DNA from: Microvenator marinus
Lineage (GTDB): Bacteria > Myxococcota_A > Bradymonadia > Bradymonadales > Bradymonadaceae
Assembly (NCBI RefSeq): GCF_007993755.1
Contig: NZ_CP042467.1
Coordinates: forward strand, 2,690,001-2,754,000
DNA: 64,000 nucleotides
Direction of reading: 5' to 3'
Shown here: positions 35,351 to 44,570 of the stretch, one piece after another
How the letters are laid out: each line of letters begins with the position of its first letter
Numbering within the stretch: position 1 is the stretch's first letter
Notes under the pieces: generated by a model
Told to the model about the DNA's origin: nothing
The model's database searches: none
Seen by the model: only the letters and a program-made list of their open reading frames with translations
Program-made: the position numbers and the translations under genes

Positions 35351-36097
35351 TTATAATGCGAGCCCGTGGCGATCAGATTCAAGATATTGTGAAGAAAATG
35401 CTTCTGCGGCGCCAATTGTGGAGGAGATGGCATCGACTAAAACCTCGACGAGGTCTGTACGATGACCATCTAGCGCGCTGAAATAGAGGGGCCGATCTTT
35501 TTGGTGAATGATTGCGGGTGGATAGCCCGCGCGAATCAGCATGTAGTTCATGAGCAGGCGCCCGACGAGACCGCTTTTTTCATCGAATGGGAAGACCTTC
35601 ATATATTCCCAGTGAACGATTGAGGCCGCGCGCACCGGATGCACGTCTTTGAAGTCATTCTCGGCCATATCTGCGACTTTGTGCAGGAAATACGAGACGC
35701 TTCCGTGTGGACAGATATTGAGGTTGTAGACCCCAGGCGAGGTATCGCGTTTGCGGTATCGGCCGGCGGTATCCGAGCCGGGGTCGCAAAGGCGAACGTG
35801 CAGCTCGCGGATAAACTCCACCGTAATCGGGACATTGTTCTGGGCGGACTCGTAGAGAAACTCAGTACAGTCCTTGAGCTTCAAGAGCGATTGCTGAACT
35901 TGTCCGTCTACCCAGTTTCTGACGGGTGCACGCTCAAGCGCGCGCATCAAGGTATCACCTGACAACACCACGCCTTCCAGCGCGTGTTCGTGATAAATCC
36001 ACCCCATCACGAGTCGGTTAAAAAACTCTCCTCGCGCCCGGTTCAAGCGGTCAAAATGAACTCGGTTATGGTCGATTTCCAAATAGGTCAGATTCAT
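35351..36097 (-). CDS. Fic-fold protein with degraded active-site motif
   Basis: A 248-aa Fic-superfamily protein. Fic enzymes transfer AMP or other nucleotide groups through HPFxxGNGRxxR. Here the corresponding stretch is VFPFDEKSGLVGRLLMN: Phe replaces the catalytic His, and Asp-Gly-Asn-Gly-Arg has become Glu-Lys-Ser-Gly-Leu. An upstream HALEGVVLS resembles the usual IEGN segment at the same distance. The protein may bind nucleotide or protein without AMPylation, or use another chemistry. GGAGG lies before the ATG. A 12-bp inverted repeat flanks its promoter (36115-36172). Confidence 0.75.
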   Translation of the reverse strand: MNLTYLEIDHNRVHFDRLNRARGEFFNRLVMGWIYHEHALEGVVLSGDTLMRALERAPVRNWVDGQVQQSLLKLKDCTEFLYESAQNNVPITVEFIRELHVRLCDPGSDTAGRYRKRDTSPGVYNLNICPHGSVSYFLHKVADMAENDFKDVHPVRAASIVHWEYMKVFPFDEKSGLVGRLLMNYMLIRAGYPPAIIHQKDRPLYFSALDGHRTDLVEVLVDAISSTIGAAEAFSSQYLESDRHGLAL

Positions 36098-36114
36098 TGG
36101 CGCCTCCGTAAGGT

Positions 36115-36172
36115 CATTTTCGGTAAGCCCAAAGGTTCCCCAACCGTTTAAAATGCGCTTTTACCGAAAATG
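36115..36172. promoter_or_regulatory. 12-bp perfect inverted repeat upstream of the Fic-fold gene
   Basis: CATTTTCGGTAA (36115-36126) and TTACCGAAAATG (36161-36172) are exact reverse complements separated by 34 bases that include an AT-rich patch (TTTAAAAT). The start of the Fic-fold gene is 18 bases away. This fits an operator pair around the promoter. No regulator gene is adjacent. Confidence 0.55.
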
Positions 36173-36267
36173 CCCAAACGAGCGGGCTATGTCTGACTTC
36201 TTAAAGGGTAGAGAAAGACCAAACACGATTCAAGAGAATGGATGTCGTTTTTTTCAATCCGAGGCGC

Positions 36268-38196
36268 TTAGAGGTCGAGCTCGTCGATTTGGTCGGCATT
36301 TTCCATGATAAAATCGAAACGCAACGACGCATCCTTACCCATCAGGCTACTGATCAAATTCTCGGTTTCGTTGGCCTCACCCAAGACCACACGTAGAAGC
36401 CTTCGTTTGGAAGGATCAAGCGTAGTATCTCTAAGCGTGTCCGCCATCATCTCGCCGAGACCTTTGAAACGCTGAATCGAGACTTTCTTGGGGTTTTTGC
36501 CCTTGGAGAACTTCTTGATCAGTCGGTCGCGTTCGGTCTCATCGAGCGCCCAATGTGTGTCGTTGCCGTGGTCTACGCGGAAAAGTGGCGGCTGGGCGAT
36601 GTAGAGATGCCCTTCTGTAATCAGCTTGGGCATGTATCGGTAGAAGAATGTGAGCAGGAGAGTCGTGATGTGGTGGCCGTCTGAATCGGCATCCATGAGG
36701 AGGATGACCTTTCCATAACGAAGTCTGCTGACATCAAAATCATCGTCGACGCCACAACCCACGGCATCGGCCACGTCTTTGAGCTCTTTGTTTCCAATCA
36801 CTTTGGACGTGGTGGCTTGTTCGGCGTTCAGAACCTTGCCGCGCAGGGGCAGAATAGCCTGAGTCCGCCTGTCTCGGCCTTGTTTTGCATTTCCGCCGGC
36901 AGAATCACCCTCGACGATAAAGAGTTCGGATTCGTCGGGGTCCGTGCTCGAACAATCGGCGAGTTTTCCGGGGAGATTGAGGCGATGGTTGACGGCGCGT
37001 TTACGACTTACTTTTTGCTGCGCGGACCGGCTGGCAAGCCTTGCTTTTGCAGCCTGCACGATGCGCTGCGCGATAGCCTGACCGGTAGACGAGTTCTTGT
37101 TCAGGTACTGTTCGAGCTCGATCCGGACGAGGTTCGAGACGACTGTCTTGACCTCATTATTGTTGAGCTTGCTCTTCGTCTGACCTTGGAACTGAGGGTC
37201 CATCATGAAGACGCTGACCACCGCCTTTAGCCCCTCCCTGATATCATCAGCGATAATAGCGAGGCTCTTCGGGGCCACGTCATGAGCCTCGAAGAAGCTT
37301 CTTACGGCCTTGAGCACCCCGTCTTTAAACCCTTGCTCGTGGGTTCCACCGTCAGGCGTAGGGATGGCGTTGGTATAGGTTCGAATGTCTTCGCGATGGT
37401 CTTCGGTCCACTGCAGTGCAACTTGAACGCGCGTGATCGTGCCTTCAGGCTCGTCGAGAAGGATAGAGATCGCGTCGGTGTGGATCGGAGGCTCTTTGCC
37501 CTCTTTTTGGATTCGGTCGAGCAAATCGCGCGTCCCGCCCTCGTGCTTGAACTCTTTGTAGGCACCGGTGCCTTTGTCTCTAAAGAGAATGCGAAGTCCA
37601 GGGATGAGGAACGTCTTAATCTCGAGACGCTCCGCGACGTGCTCCACGTCGAACATGGTGTCTTCAAAGATTTCAGGGTCGGGGCGAAAGAAGATTTCGG
37701 TGCCCGTACCTCGCGCTTGTCCGATGGTCTCTACGCCTGAATCGGGCGTCCCGCGCACGTAAGTTTGCCGGTAGGCATGACCGTCGCGCTTAACAGAGGC
37801 GATAAGCTCCGAGCTCAGGGCGTTGACCACCGAGCTACCCACGCCGTGCAATCCGCCCGAGGTGGTGTACGACGAGTTGTTGAACTTTCCGCCGGCATGC
37901 AAGGTGGTGAGAATCACCTCAAGGGCGCTTCTTTTCTCGGGATCTTGCGGGTGTGTGTCCACTGGAATTCCGCGCCCGTTGTCCACCACGGTGGCCGAGC
38001 AGCCGTCCTCGTGGATGGTGACCTCGATGGTGCTCGCGAAGCCGTTCATGGCTTCGTCAACCGAGTTGTCGACGATTTCCCAGAGGAGGTGATGGAGTCC
38101 AGCCTTACCCGTGCCTCCGATATACATCGCAGGACGTTTTCGCACGGCTTCGAGGCCCGATAAGACTGTGATATCTGTGGCTGTATAGGCAGACAT
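36268..38196 (-). CDS. Type IIA DNA topoisomerase subunit B (GyrB/ParE)
   Basis: A 642-aa ATPase subunit of a type IIA topoisomerase. The GHKL ATPase domain has EIVDNSVDEAMNG, DNGRGIPVD and GGLHGVGSSVVNALS. The TOPRIM domain has ELFIVEGDSAGG, LPLRGKVLN and LLMDADSDGHHI. The C-terminus RFKGLGEM ends without the extra insertion of E. coli GyrB. The length fits ParE or a short GyrB. No A subunit (gyrA/parC) is adjacent, so gyrase versus topo IV is unresolved. AGGAG lies six bases before the ATG; recR is upstream by 12 bp. Confidence 0.93.
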   Translation of the reverse strand: MSAYTATDITVLSGLEAVRKRPAMYIGGTGKAGLHHLLWEIVDNSVDEAMNGFASTIEVTIHEDGCSATVVDNGRGIPVDTHPQDPEKRSALEVILTTLHAGGKFNNSSYTTSGGLHGVGSSVVNALSSELIASVKRDGHAYRQTYVRGTPDSGVETIGQARGTGTEIFFRPDPEIFEDTMFDVEHVAERLEIKTFLIPGLRILFRDKGTGAYKEFKHEGGTRDLLDRIQKEGKEPPIHTDAISILLDEPEGTITRVQVALQWTEDHREDIRTYTNAIPTPDGGTHEQGFKDGVLKAVRSFFEAHDVAPKSLAIIADDIREGLKAVVSVFMMDPQFQGQTKSKLNNNEVKTVVSNLVRIELEQYLNKNSSTGQAIAQRIVQAAKARLASRSAQQKVSRKRAVNHRLNLPGKLADCSSTDPDESELFIVEGDSAGGNAKQGRDRRTQAILPLRGKVLNAEQATTSKVIGNKELKDVADAVGCGVDDDFDVSRLRYGKVILLMDADSDGHHITTLLLTFFYRYMPKLITEGHLYIAQPPLFRVDHGNDTHWALDETERDRLIKKFSKGKNPKKVSIQRFKGLGEMMADTLRDTTLDPSKRRLLRVVLGEANETENLISSLMGKDASLRFDFIMENADQIDELDL

Positions 38197-38208
38197 GTGG
38201 ACTCCTGT

Positions 38209-38808
38209 CTAAAACACGCGGCGCTGCATGATCGCCCGTGATAGCGTGACTTTATCGGCGTACTCGAGCTCGCCACCGATCGGAATTCCGGAGGCAATCC
38301 TTGAGACGTTGACGCCTAACGGCTTTAAGAGCCGAGCAAGATACAAAGCCGTTGCCTCTCCGTCCACCGACGGACTCGTGGCAAGAATGACCTCTTTGAC
38401 CTCGGAGTCGGTGCCAAAACGCGCGAGTAGTTCGCGAACTTTGAGGTCATCGGGACCGATACCTTCGAGCGGCGAGATCAGGCCATGTAAGACATGGTAT
38501 GTACCACGAAATTCGCCGGTGCGCTCAATAGCGCGAAGATCAGGTGTCGATTCAACGACACAGATCGTGGCCGGGTCGCGTTTGGTATCTTCGCAAATCT
38601 GGCAGAGCGTGCCCTTGGTGAGATTCGAACATCTCTCACAAAATCCCACTTCAACCTTAACCCGTTGGAGCGCCTCGCTGAGGTCGTCCACGAGGTCACC
38701 GGGCTGATTCATCACAAAGAACGCGAGGCGGCTGGCCGTACGCTCCCCTATACCAGGCAGTCTGGCAAAGGCGCTGATAAGATGTGTGATGGGATCGTCG
38801 GGCTTCAA
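38209..38808 (-). CDS. recR: Recombination mediator RecR
   Basis: A 199-aa protein of the RecFOR pathway that loads RecA on gapped DNA. The helix-hairpin-helix ARLPGIGERTASRLAFF opens it, a C4 zinc finger (CERCSNLTKGTLCQIC) follows, then the TOPRIM domain (ICVVESTPDLRAIERTGEFR). The TTG at 38808 gives the family's normal length and lies clear of ybaB. A GTG at 38850 would extend the protein by 14 residues and overlap ybaB by 29 bp; neither has a good ribosome-binding site. Confidence 0.92.
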   Translation of the reverse strand: MKPDDPITHLISAFARLPGIGERTASRLAFFVMNQPGDLVDDLSEALQRVKVEVGFCERCSNLTKGTLCQICEDTKRDPATICVVESTPDLRAIERTGEFRGTYHVLHGLISPLEGIGPDDLKVRELLARFGTDSEVKEVILATSPSVDGEATALYLARLLKPLGVNVSRIASGIPIGGELEYADKVTLSRAIMQRRVF

Positions 38809-38821
38809 TGGTGTTTTCGGT

Positions 38822-39130
38822 TCAGAACAAGCCAGGAATGTTGAGACCACCGGTGATTTTCTCGACTTCGGTGTTCATCATGTCCGTGGCTAGCTTAGTG
38901 GCCTGATTAACGGCGATGACGATCATCTCTTGGAGCATTTCGACATCTTCGAGGGCTTCGGGCTGGATTTTGACTTCGACGAGCTCGGAATTGCCGTTGA
39001 CCACTGCAGTCACGACACCACCACCAGCCGACGCCTCGACGCGTTTTTCGCCGATTTCTTCCTGCACTTTTTGAATTTGGCCCTGCATGCGCTGAGCCTG
39101 ACGAACGATATTGGTCATATTGTTTTTCAA
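38822..39130 (-). CDS. YbaB/EbfC nucleoid-associated protein
   Basis: A 102-aa dimeric DNA-binding protein: the helix MTNIVRQAQRMQGQIQKVQE, then EASAGGGVVTAVVNG, and PEALEDVEMLQEMIVIAVNQA. The TTG at 39130 has GGGAG seven bases upstream. It precedes recR, the standard pairing; dnaX, the usual first gene, is not upstream here. Confidence 0.92.
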   Translation of the reverse strand: MKNNMTNIVRQAQRMQGQIQKVQEEIGEKRVEASAGGGVVTAVVNGNSELVEVKIQPEALEDVEMLQEMIVIAVNQATKLATDMMNTEVEKITGGLNIPGLF

Positions 39131-39224
39131 AACAAAACTCCCGACGCATGCGCGTCAATTAAGAAGACGACGTCTTATAGTCGCAAGGGGCGCGGGCGAC
39201 AAGCACCACTCGCTACTTGGGCGA

Positions 39225-40676
39225 CTAATGGCCAGCGAGCGCCTGTGCAGGCTCTATCCGACTGGCTCGGATAGCTGGCAAAAGAGCGCCCAGCGCGCAG
39301 AAAAAGAGCGAGACGGCGAGCGCGAGTGCGAACATCCACCACTCATAGACAAAGAGGGACTCCGGCTTGTACGGGAACGGTCGGACCCATGCTCCAAGCG
39401 CGTAGTCTACAAACGCTGATACCGAGAGGCTAAGGACAATGCCCGCGAGTGCGCCAGCAAAACCAAGGAGTATCGCTTCGCCAAGGACCAATCCGCGAAT
39501 TGAAGCGCGGGTAGCGCCCACGGCTCTCATCAAAGCGAGTTCTCGCTTTCTCTCGAGAATTATCATCATGAAGGTATGCATGATGTTGATGGCTGCGATG
39601 GCCAAAAAGATGAAGCTCACGAGGTTAAAAATCAGGGTGATGAGCAAAATCAGGAGGCCTGCACGCTCAGCGTTTTGGTACTTGGAAGAGAGCGCGTAGC
39701 CCAGACCTTCGGTGACTTCGAGCGCGATGTTGGCGACTTCGTCGTTGGAGGTCGCCTCGACCAAAATCGAGTGAAATTCTTGGCTGCTTTCTTCGCCCCC
39801 GATTTCGGCATTGAGGCGCTCTACATAGCCAAGAGGCATAGTGACTCCGAGCCCGAGCGCCTTATCCGAGAACCCGACGAGTCTCATTTTTCGCGTATTG
39901 AGCTTTGCGCTTTTGGAGCTCCCGAGGAAACTTCGGCCAAACACGCCCTCCATTTGAAAGCCGATGAGCGCTGACTCCGAGAGTTTTGGTAGTTTGGAGA
40001 GTGCGCCTCGTGCGCCACCCATCGCAGTTTGAATGGACCCGTTATAGATCTCGAGCAAGGAAGGCGAAATGATGACGGGGATAGGCATGGCGCAGATTTT
40101 GGCGCTGGCCTCACAATAGGTGCCGCCCTCGCATTCGGCGTCTGAATCACACGTATTGCCCTGGCACGTCCCTTCAACACACGAATAGCTCTGAGGGCAG
40201 GCGCTATCGGCCTCGCATGAGATGGCTTCCCAGTCTTTGAACTCGTGGTCGGCACCTTCTTCGAGTGTGACGAGTTCGGCAGGGATACCGTCGGCGATGA
40301 GCTCGGTGACCATATCCTTGCCGAGTATCTCTTTGCCGCCTCGGACGCTCGACGGAAAGGTCAGGCGCATGCGGGGGTAAACGCCTGCGACGCCAGGAAT
40401 TCGCTGGAGTTGAGTCACGAGGCGGTCATTGAGCTTTTTACCACCGAAGAGGCCTTCGGTTTGAAACCCTCCGACGTCAAACGAAGGTTTGACGACCTCG
40501 ATCTGGGTGATGACAAAGATCTTCTCGAGCACGGTCGTTCGCACCCCGACACCAAGTGCGGTGAAGAAGATCAGCGTTCCGATACCGATTGCGATTCCAA
40601 TGCTGGAGAGCACAAAATCGAGACGGTTTCGACGTACGGATTGTCGCACGAGCTCTATGAGTCGGCTGGTTTTCAT
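39225..40676 (-). CDS. MacB/FtsX-like ABC transporter permease with Cys-rich periplasmic insert
   Basis: A 483-aa permease with four TM helices (about 22-48, then three in 350-480) and one large periplasmic domain, the MacB/FtsX layout. The periplasmic domain contains an unusual Cys-rich module, residues about 154-195, with eight cysteines in two C-x5-C-x5-C-type units (CEADSACPQSYSCVEGTC, CDSDAECEGGTYCEA). The C-terminal FtsX core includes ALMRAVGATRASIRGLVLGE. It overlaps the ATPase gene by 4 bp. The substrate is unknown; relatives export lipoproteins or peptides or act as mechanotransmitters. Confidence 0.88.
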   Translation of the reverse strand: MKTSRLIELVRQSVRRNRLDFVLSSIGIAIGIGTLIFFTALGVGVRTTVLEKIFVITQIEVVKPSFDVGGFQTEGLFGGKKLNDRLVTQLQRIPGVAGVYPRMRLTFPSSVRGGKEILGKDMVTELIADGIPAELVTLEEGADHEFKDWEAISCEADSACPQSYSCVEGTCQGNTCDSDAECEGGTYCEASAKICAMPIPVIISPSLLEIYNGSIQTAMGGARGALSKLPKLSESALIGFQMEGVFGRSFLGSSKSAKLNTRKMRLVGFSDKALGLGVTMPLGYVERLNAEIGGEESSQEFHSILVEATSNDEVANIALEVTEGLGYALSSKYQNAERAGLLILLITLIFNLVSFIFLAIAAINIMHTFMMIILERKRELALMRAVGATRASIRGLVLGEAILLGFAGALAGIVLSLSVSAFVDYALGAWVRPFPYKPESLFVYEWWMFALALAVSLFFCALGALLPAIRASRIEPAQALAGH

Positions 40677-41335
40677 GGTGCCGTCCCTGAGTCGGAAATC
40701 ACCTTGCCGGCCTCGAATCGAATGGTTCTTCTGGCGAGTTTGGCCACGTGTTCTTCGTGGGTCACCAGAAGCACAGTCATTCCGGATTCGTTGAGTTCTT
40801 GGAAGATACTCATGATCTGCAGGCCGGTCTCCTTGTCGAGGCTTCCAGTTGGCTCGTCGCAGAGCAGGATTGACGGACTTGAAAGCAATGCGCGGGCAAT
40901 GGCGACGCGCTGTTTTTGCCCGCCTGAGAGCTGTGGCGGCCTATCCTGCGCCTTGTCTTTGAGCCCCACCTGATCCAGGAGTTCCAACCCACGCGATTGC
41001 GGAATAGACTCAGCGGCGAAGAACGCTGGGAGCATCACATTTTCCAAGACGCTTAGATGGTCGAGCAAGTTGAATTGTTGGAACACAAACCCCAACTCGC
41101 GATTGCGTTTTTGGGCGAGCGCCTTGTCCGAGAGCCCTTCGAGCTTCTGGTCGTTGACCGTGATCTGACCCTCATACGTGCGGTCTAGCCCACCGACAAC
41201 ATTCAAGAAGGTGGTCTTGCCAGACCCAGACGCCCCCACAACCGCGACGAACTCGCCGGATTCGATTTGAATCGAAACCTGGTCGAGCACGGTATCAGGT
41301 CCGTATTTTTTCTGGAGATTCTGCGTAGAGATCAT
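40673..41335 (-). CDS. ABC transporter ATPase, MacB/LolD-type
   Basis: A 220-aa nucleotide-binding subunit. Walker A is GASGSGKTTFLNVVGGLDR, the signature LSGGQKQRVAIARAL, Walker B LLCDEPTGSLD, and the switch His is in VLLVTHEE. This matches the LolD/MacB group in length and motifs. It is coupled to the permease by ATGA overlap and lies 6 bp after the lipoprotein gene, so all three form one unit. Confidence 0.95.
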   Translation of the reverse strand: MISTQNLQKKYGPDTVLDQVSIQIESGEFVAVVGASGSGKTTFLNVVGGLDRTYEGQITVNDQKLEGLSDKALAQKRNRELGFVFQQFNLLDHLSVLENVMLPAFFAAESIPQSRGLELLDQVGLKDKAQDRPPQLSGGQKQRVAIARALLSSPSILLCDEPTGSLDKETGLQIMSIFQELNESGMTVLLVTHEEHVAKLARRTIRFEAGKVISDSGTAP

Positions 41336-41341
41336 GCCGGG

Positions 41342-43096
41342 TTAAGGAGTCCCGGGTGCTTTGGTATCATCGGCCTTTGGCGCCTCTTTCGGGTCCGCCG
41401 CAGGCGCGGCTTCTGCCGTCTGCTCGAGGTCGACCACGAACTTCATGAAGCCGCCTTTATCATCCACTCCGAAGTTCAAGGATGCTTCCTCAATGGAGTT
41501 GAGAATCTGCGCGGGCTTGAAGAGCATGAGCAGTCCACCGAGGTTATTTCGGGCGCGCGTGCCGTTGAGATAGAGACCATTAAAGGGCTCGTCGGCGCCA
41601 AATGCCTTACCTTTATCGAACTTAGAAGAATCCTTCAGACGCGCTTCGTCGCGTTGATTGTTGCCGTACTCGATGACCGATTTCTCGGCAAACGCGTGAG
41701 AGGCGAGGATGATCTTGTCTTTGTTGATGAAGAGGCGTCCTGGAATCTCTTGAGTTTTAAATTCAAGCACTCTCCAGCCTTCGACAGGCTCGTCGTTCAC
41801 CACGGCGCTTCGCAGCGTGGCCATCATGGCGAGTGGGCTCATGACTTTGGTGATCGCGTTGTTGACGGCTTCTTCGGACTCCATCTGGATAACGACCATG
41901 ATACCTGCGGAGCGGATCAGCGCCTCGGGGTTCATGCCGGCCATGCCATTTGTACTTCCGATGCCATAAAAGAAGAGACCGACGTTCCCAGTGAGCCTTT
42001 TGATCAGGTCTTCCTCGATGTCGAGGTTAATGCCGTTGCCTGCTTCTTTGAGGTCGCGGAGCATAGCGCGGCGCTGGTCATCAGGCATAGAGGCCTGTGC
42101 GGTTTGCCAGAGTTTTGGCCAATCCACAGCCACACGAAGCCCGAGCAAAACGTTCTCGGTTGCGAACCCTGTCCAGTCGATCTTTGCACCAGCTTTGGCA
42201 GCAGCCTTTGCCGCCTCGGCGAGCTCGGGCTTAAGTCCAAGCCCACCATCGAGCTCAACGGCCTTATCGGATGCCTTGAGACCGAGGCCTGCCCAAATCA
42301 AGTTCTCCTTGGCCCAGGCGATTCCAGCCTTGGCGTTCGGATCCTCTTCTGCGGCTTTGAGTACTTCTGGGTCGTCGGCATAAACACTTGGGTTTACGAA
42401 TGCGGAGAGCGGATGTGAGGAGGCAAACCGGTCATGATAACCTTTGAATGCGGTGGTCTTGGCGAGAGATTCCTCTTCTTTGACACTCGCGAGCTCAGCC
42501 AGAATGAGTGAGGCAGAGCCATCGTTGAGCGCGCCCTCGGTGCTGGTCGCAGGGAGGACCACCATGGCGAGCTTTCCTTTGTAGAGCCACGCGATTTGGA
42601 GACCCGGGTCGTCGGAAAGCACCTTCATCTGGTGGCCGCCGATGGACTGGTTCTTGGTCACGGCCTGAATTTGGAAAGCGTTCTTAGCCTTCTCGGTCAA
42701 GATGCGCTCAAATTGCTGCTTGTTCTCGACGTAGGTAAAGAAGAGCACGCGGCTTCTGTAGGCGCCGACCATGACGGAGGAATCCGGCGCGATACCTGCC
42801 TGAACCCAACTTTCACGGTCGAGTGGGTCAATCCCAAACTGCGACTGGAACTGCTTCGCATAGCCATCCACAACGGTGGTGTCTGGCAACTTGTTTTTGA
42901 CCAAGTTGAGCGCTTCACGGGTTCCCTTCAAATCCCCCATGAACATGGCGGCTTCGGCATTTTGCGGAAGCGTCGAAGCAATAGCAGTGATGCGGGCTTC
43001 AGGTGTTTCTGGGATTTTCTCCTCTTTGGATTTGCAACCATCACAGGCGCTGAGCCAAAGGGCGGCGAAGAGGAGTAGTAGAGGCAGTCGTTTCAT
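41342..43096 (-). CDS. Large lipoprotein of unknown function (DUF3352-like)
   Basis: A 584-aa lipoprotein (lipobox LSAC, Cys18). The repeated sequence style, with long helices and strands such as LPQNAEAAMFMGDLKGTREA and a central ENLIWAGLGLKASDKAVELDG, resembles DUF3352-type periplasmic proteins. An ABC ATPase and permease follow in the same unit, so it may be their substrate-binding partner or a lipoprotein they act on. The C-terminus is Ala/Pro/Asp-rich and probably disordered. Confidence 0.65.
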   Translation of the reverse strand: MKRLPLLLLFAALWLSACDGCKSKEEKIPETPEARITAIASTLPQNAEAAMFMGDLKGTREALNLVKNKLPDTTVVDGYAKQFQSQFGIDPLDRESWVQAGIAPDSSVMVGAYRSRVLFFTYVENKQQFERILTEKAKNAFQIQAVTKNQSIGGHQMKVLSDDPGLQIAWLYKGKLAMVVLPATSTEGALNDGSASLILAELASVKEEESLAKTTAFKGYHDRFASSHPLSAFVNPSVYADDPEVLKAAEEDPNAKAGIAWAKENLIWAGLGLKASDKAVELDGGLGLKPELAEAAKAAAKAGAKIDWTGFATENVLLGLRVAVDWPKLWQTAQASMPDDQRRAMLRDLKEAGNGINLDIEEDLIKRLTGNVGLFFYGIGSTNGMAGMNPEALIRSAGIMVVIQMESEEAVNNAITKVMSPLAMMATLRSAVVNDEPVEGWRVLEFKTQEIPGRLFINKDKIILASHAFAEKSVIEYGNNQRDEARLKDSSKFDKGKAFGADEPFNGLYLNGTRARNNLGGLLMLFKPAQILNSIEEASLNFGVDDKGGFMKFVVDLEQTAEAAPAADPKEAPKADDTKAPGTP

Positions 43097-43144
43097 GTCG
43101 TAGACTCGCGCGAAATCTTAGGTAAGTCGGCGTAAGAAGCCCAA

Positions 43145-43174
43145 CATAGAGCGTTAGACTCGCCGTTTTGTCAA
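43145..43174 (-). promoter_or_regulatory. Candidate promoter for the lipoprotein-ABC unit
   Basis: On the minus strand a consensus TTGACA (43169-43174) and TCTATG (43145-43150) lie 18 bases apart, about 49 bases before the lipoprotein ATG. A sigma70-type promoter is plausible. Confidence 0.4.
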
Positions 43175-43187
43175 GTCGCCACGTTCC

Positions 43188-44570
43188 CTAGAACTGAAAG
43201 GCAACCCCGCCACCGATATTCCAGGTGTCGATGGAATCGTAGGAGCCGTCGTCCACGAGGCGCCAGGTGCGGGTGTAATCGGCACGTACGTAGGCGGGTC
43301 CGAAGACGTAGTAGCGGGCCTCAGCCACAAGAAGAGCTTGGTCCAAGTCGGCGATATCGAGCGGCGAGTCCATTCCGTCTTTGGCGTAGAAGGCGCCTAG
43401 CTGAACGGGGCCAACCCGGGAGAGGTCCAAGCGCAGTCTTAGCGAGCCGTTATCTGGTCCTTCGTAATCGGCATAAGAGCCCCACACCCGGATGAAATCG
43501 AAGAAGGTAAAGCCGAGGTCGCCGTAGAGGCCGAGCACGCTGCCTTGGTCGCGATTGGCGGCAACGCGTAGCTTGGGTGCGGGCAATGGCGAGCCCCAAC
43601 CGCTGAACTGGTAGCGTTCCACCTCATAAAGGGCGCCAAAATAGTCTGCGATATAGTTCTCGCCGAGCCATCGGAACTCGAGTCTTGAATCAACGCGCAA
43701 GGTCTCAAGCGGAGAGATAGAAGCGAGCACACCGAGGTGGTATCCGGGGCTCTGACCCCAATGCACGTTAAAGTCGGTGTAAGGAGTGAGCCGGATGAGC
43801 TCGGTGTTGAGGAGACTTAGCTCAACGTCGATGCCGGTGAAGGTGGTCCATGTTTGGTCCGAGACTTCGGGCGCAACGCCCGGCTCGACCACAATCTCAC
43901 CGTTGATGTCGCGTCGCAGCTCAAGCGGAGCCGAGGCATCGGCCGCCACGGTAAAGCCCACGGCGAGTCGGTGCCAGAATGATTCTTGGTCGATGAAGCC
44001 CCACGGGCGGGCATAGATACGGGTGGCCCAGATGTTCGGGTCCACCACATCATTGAGCATGAATTGCGCACCGCCGTAGACCGTATTGACGTTGGAGTGA
44101 ATGCCCCAGCGAAACGCATCCGGTGTAATCACATTGAGGTACCCGTTGACCAGGGTTCCATGGCCCACGGTCACGGGGCCGAGCTCTCCGACGCGCGCAT
44201 GGAGAGGCTCGTTTGGGGCGCCGTACTCTACGAACCTCAAGATCTTGAAGTAATCGGCGGTTTCATCCCAATCTTCGTCTCGAAGCGTGCCCTCGTCTTC
44301 GGGAGCGTTGTCCACGACTCGCCACCTGAGTGGCACTTGGACCCCGAATTTGAGGGCGGTCATACACTCAGCAGGTGTACAATCTACGCGGGGGACAGGC
44401 AGCTGAAAGCCGAAAGTCACCCGCGTGGTTACAAACCAGTCTTCGTCGATTTGTCCCACCCCGACATCTGCCGCAACCTCCCCACCTTGTTTGACTTCGG
44501 GAGGTTTAGGCTCCTGCGCCAAACTTAGGGAGGGAGAGAGGAAGATGAGGATGAGTACAAGGTGTTTCAA
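43188..44570 (-). CDS. Outer-membrane beta-barrel protein
   Basis: A 460-aa protein with signal peptide (LSLAQE) and a mature part of alternating amphipathic strands ending in a C-terminal Phe (GGGVAFQF), the signal for BAM-dependent barrel insertion. Its start is TTG 44570, overlapping the UDP-glucose dehydrogenase stop by 4 bp. No porin family is recognised; co-expression with a sugar-nucleotide enzyme suggests a polysaccharide export or envelope role. Confidence 0.75.
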   Translation of the reverse strand: MKHLVLILIFLSPSLSLAQEPKPPEVKQGGEVAADVGVGQIDEDWFVTTRVTFGFQLPVPRVDCTPAECMTALKFGVQVPLRWRVVDNAPEDEGTLRDEDWDETADYFKILRFVEYGAPNEPLHARVGELGPVTVGHGTLVNGYLNVITPDAFRWGIHSNVNTVYGGAQFMLNDVVDPNIWATRIYARPWGFIDQESFWHRLAVGFTVAADASAPLELRRDINGEIVVEPGVAPEVSDQTWTTFTGIDVELSLLNTELIRLTPYTDFNVHWGQSPGYHLGVLASISPLETLRVDSRLEFRWLGENYIADYFGALYEVERYQFSGWGSPLPAPKLRVAANRDQGSVLGLYGDLGFTFFDFIRVWGSYADYEGPDNGSLRLRLDLSRVGPVQLGAFYAKDGMDSPLDIADLDQALLVAEARYYVFGPAYVRADYTRTWRLVDDGSYDSIDTWNIGGGVAFQF

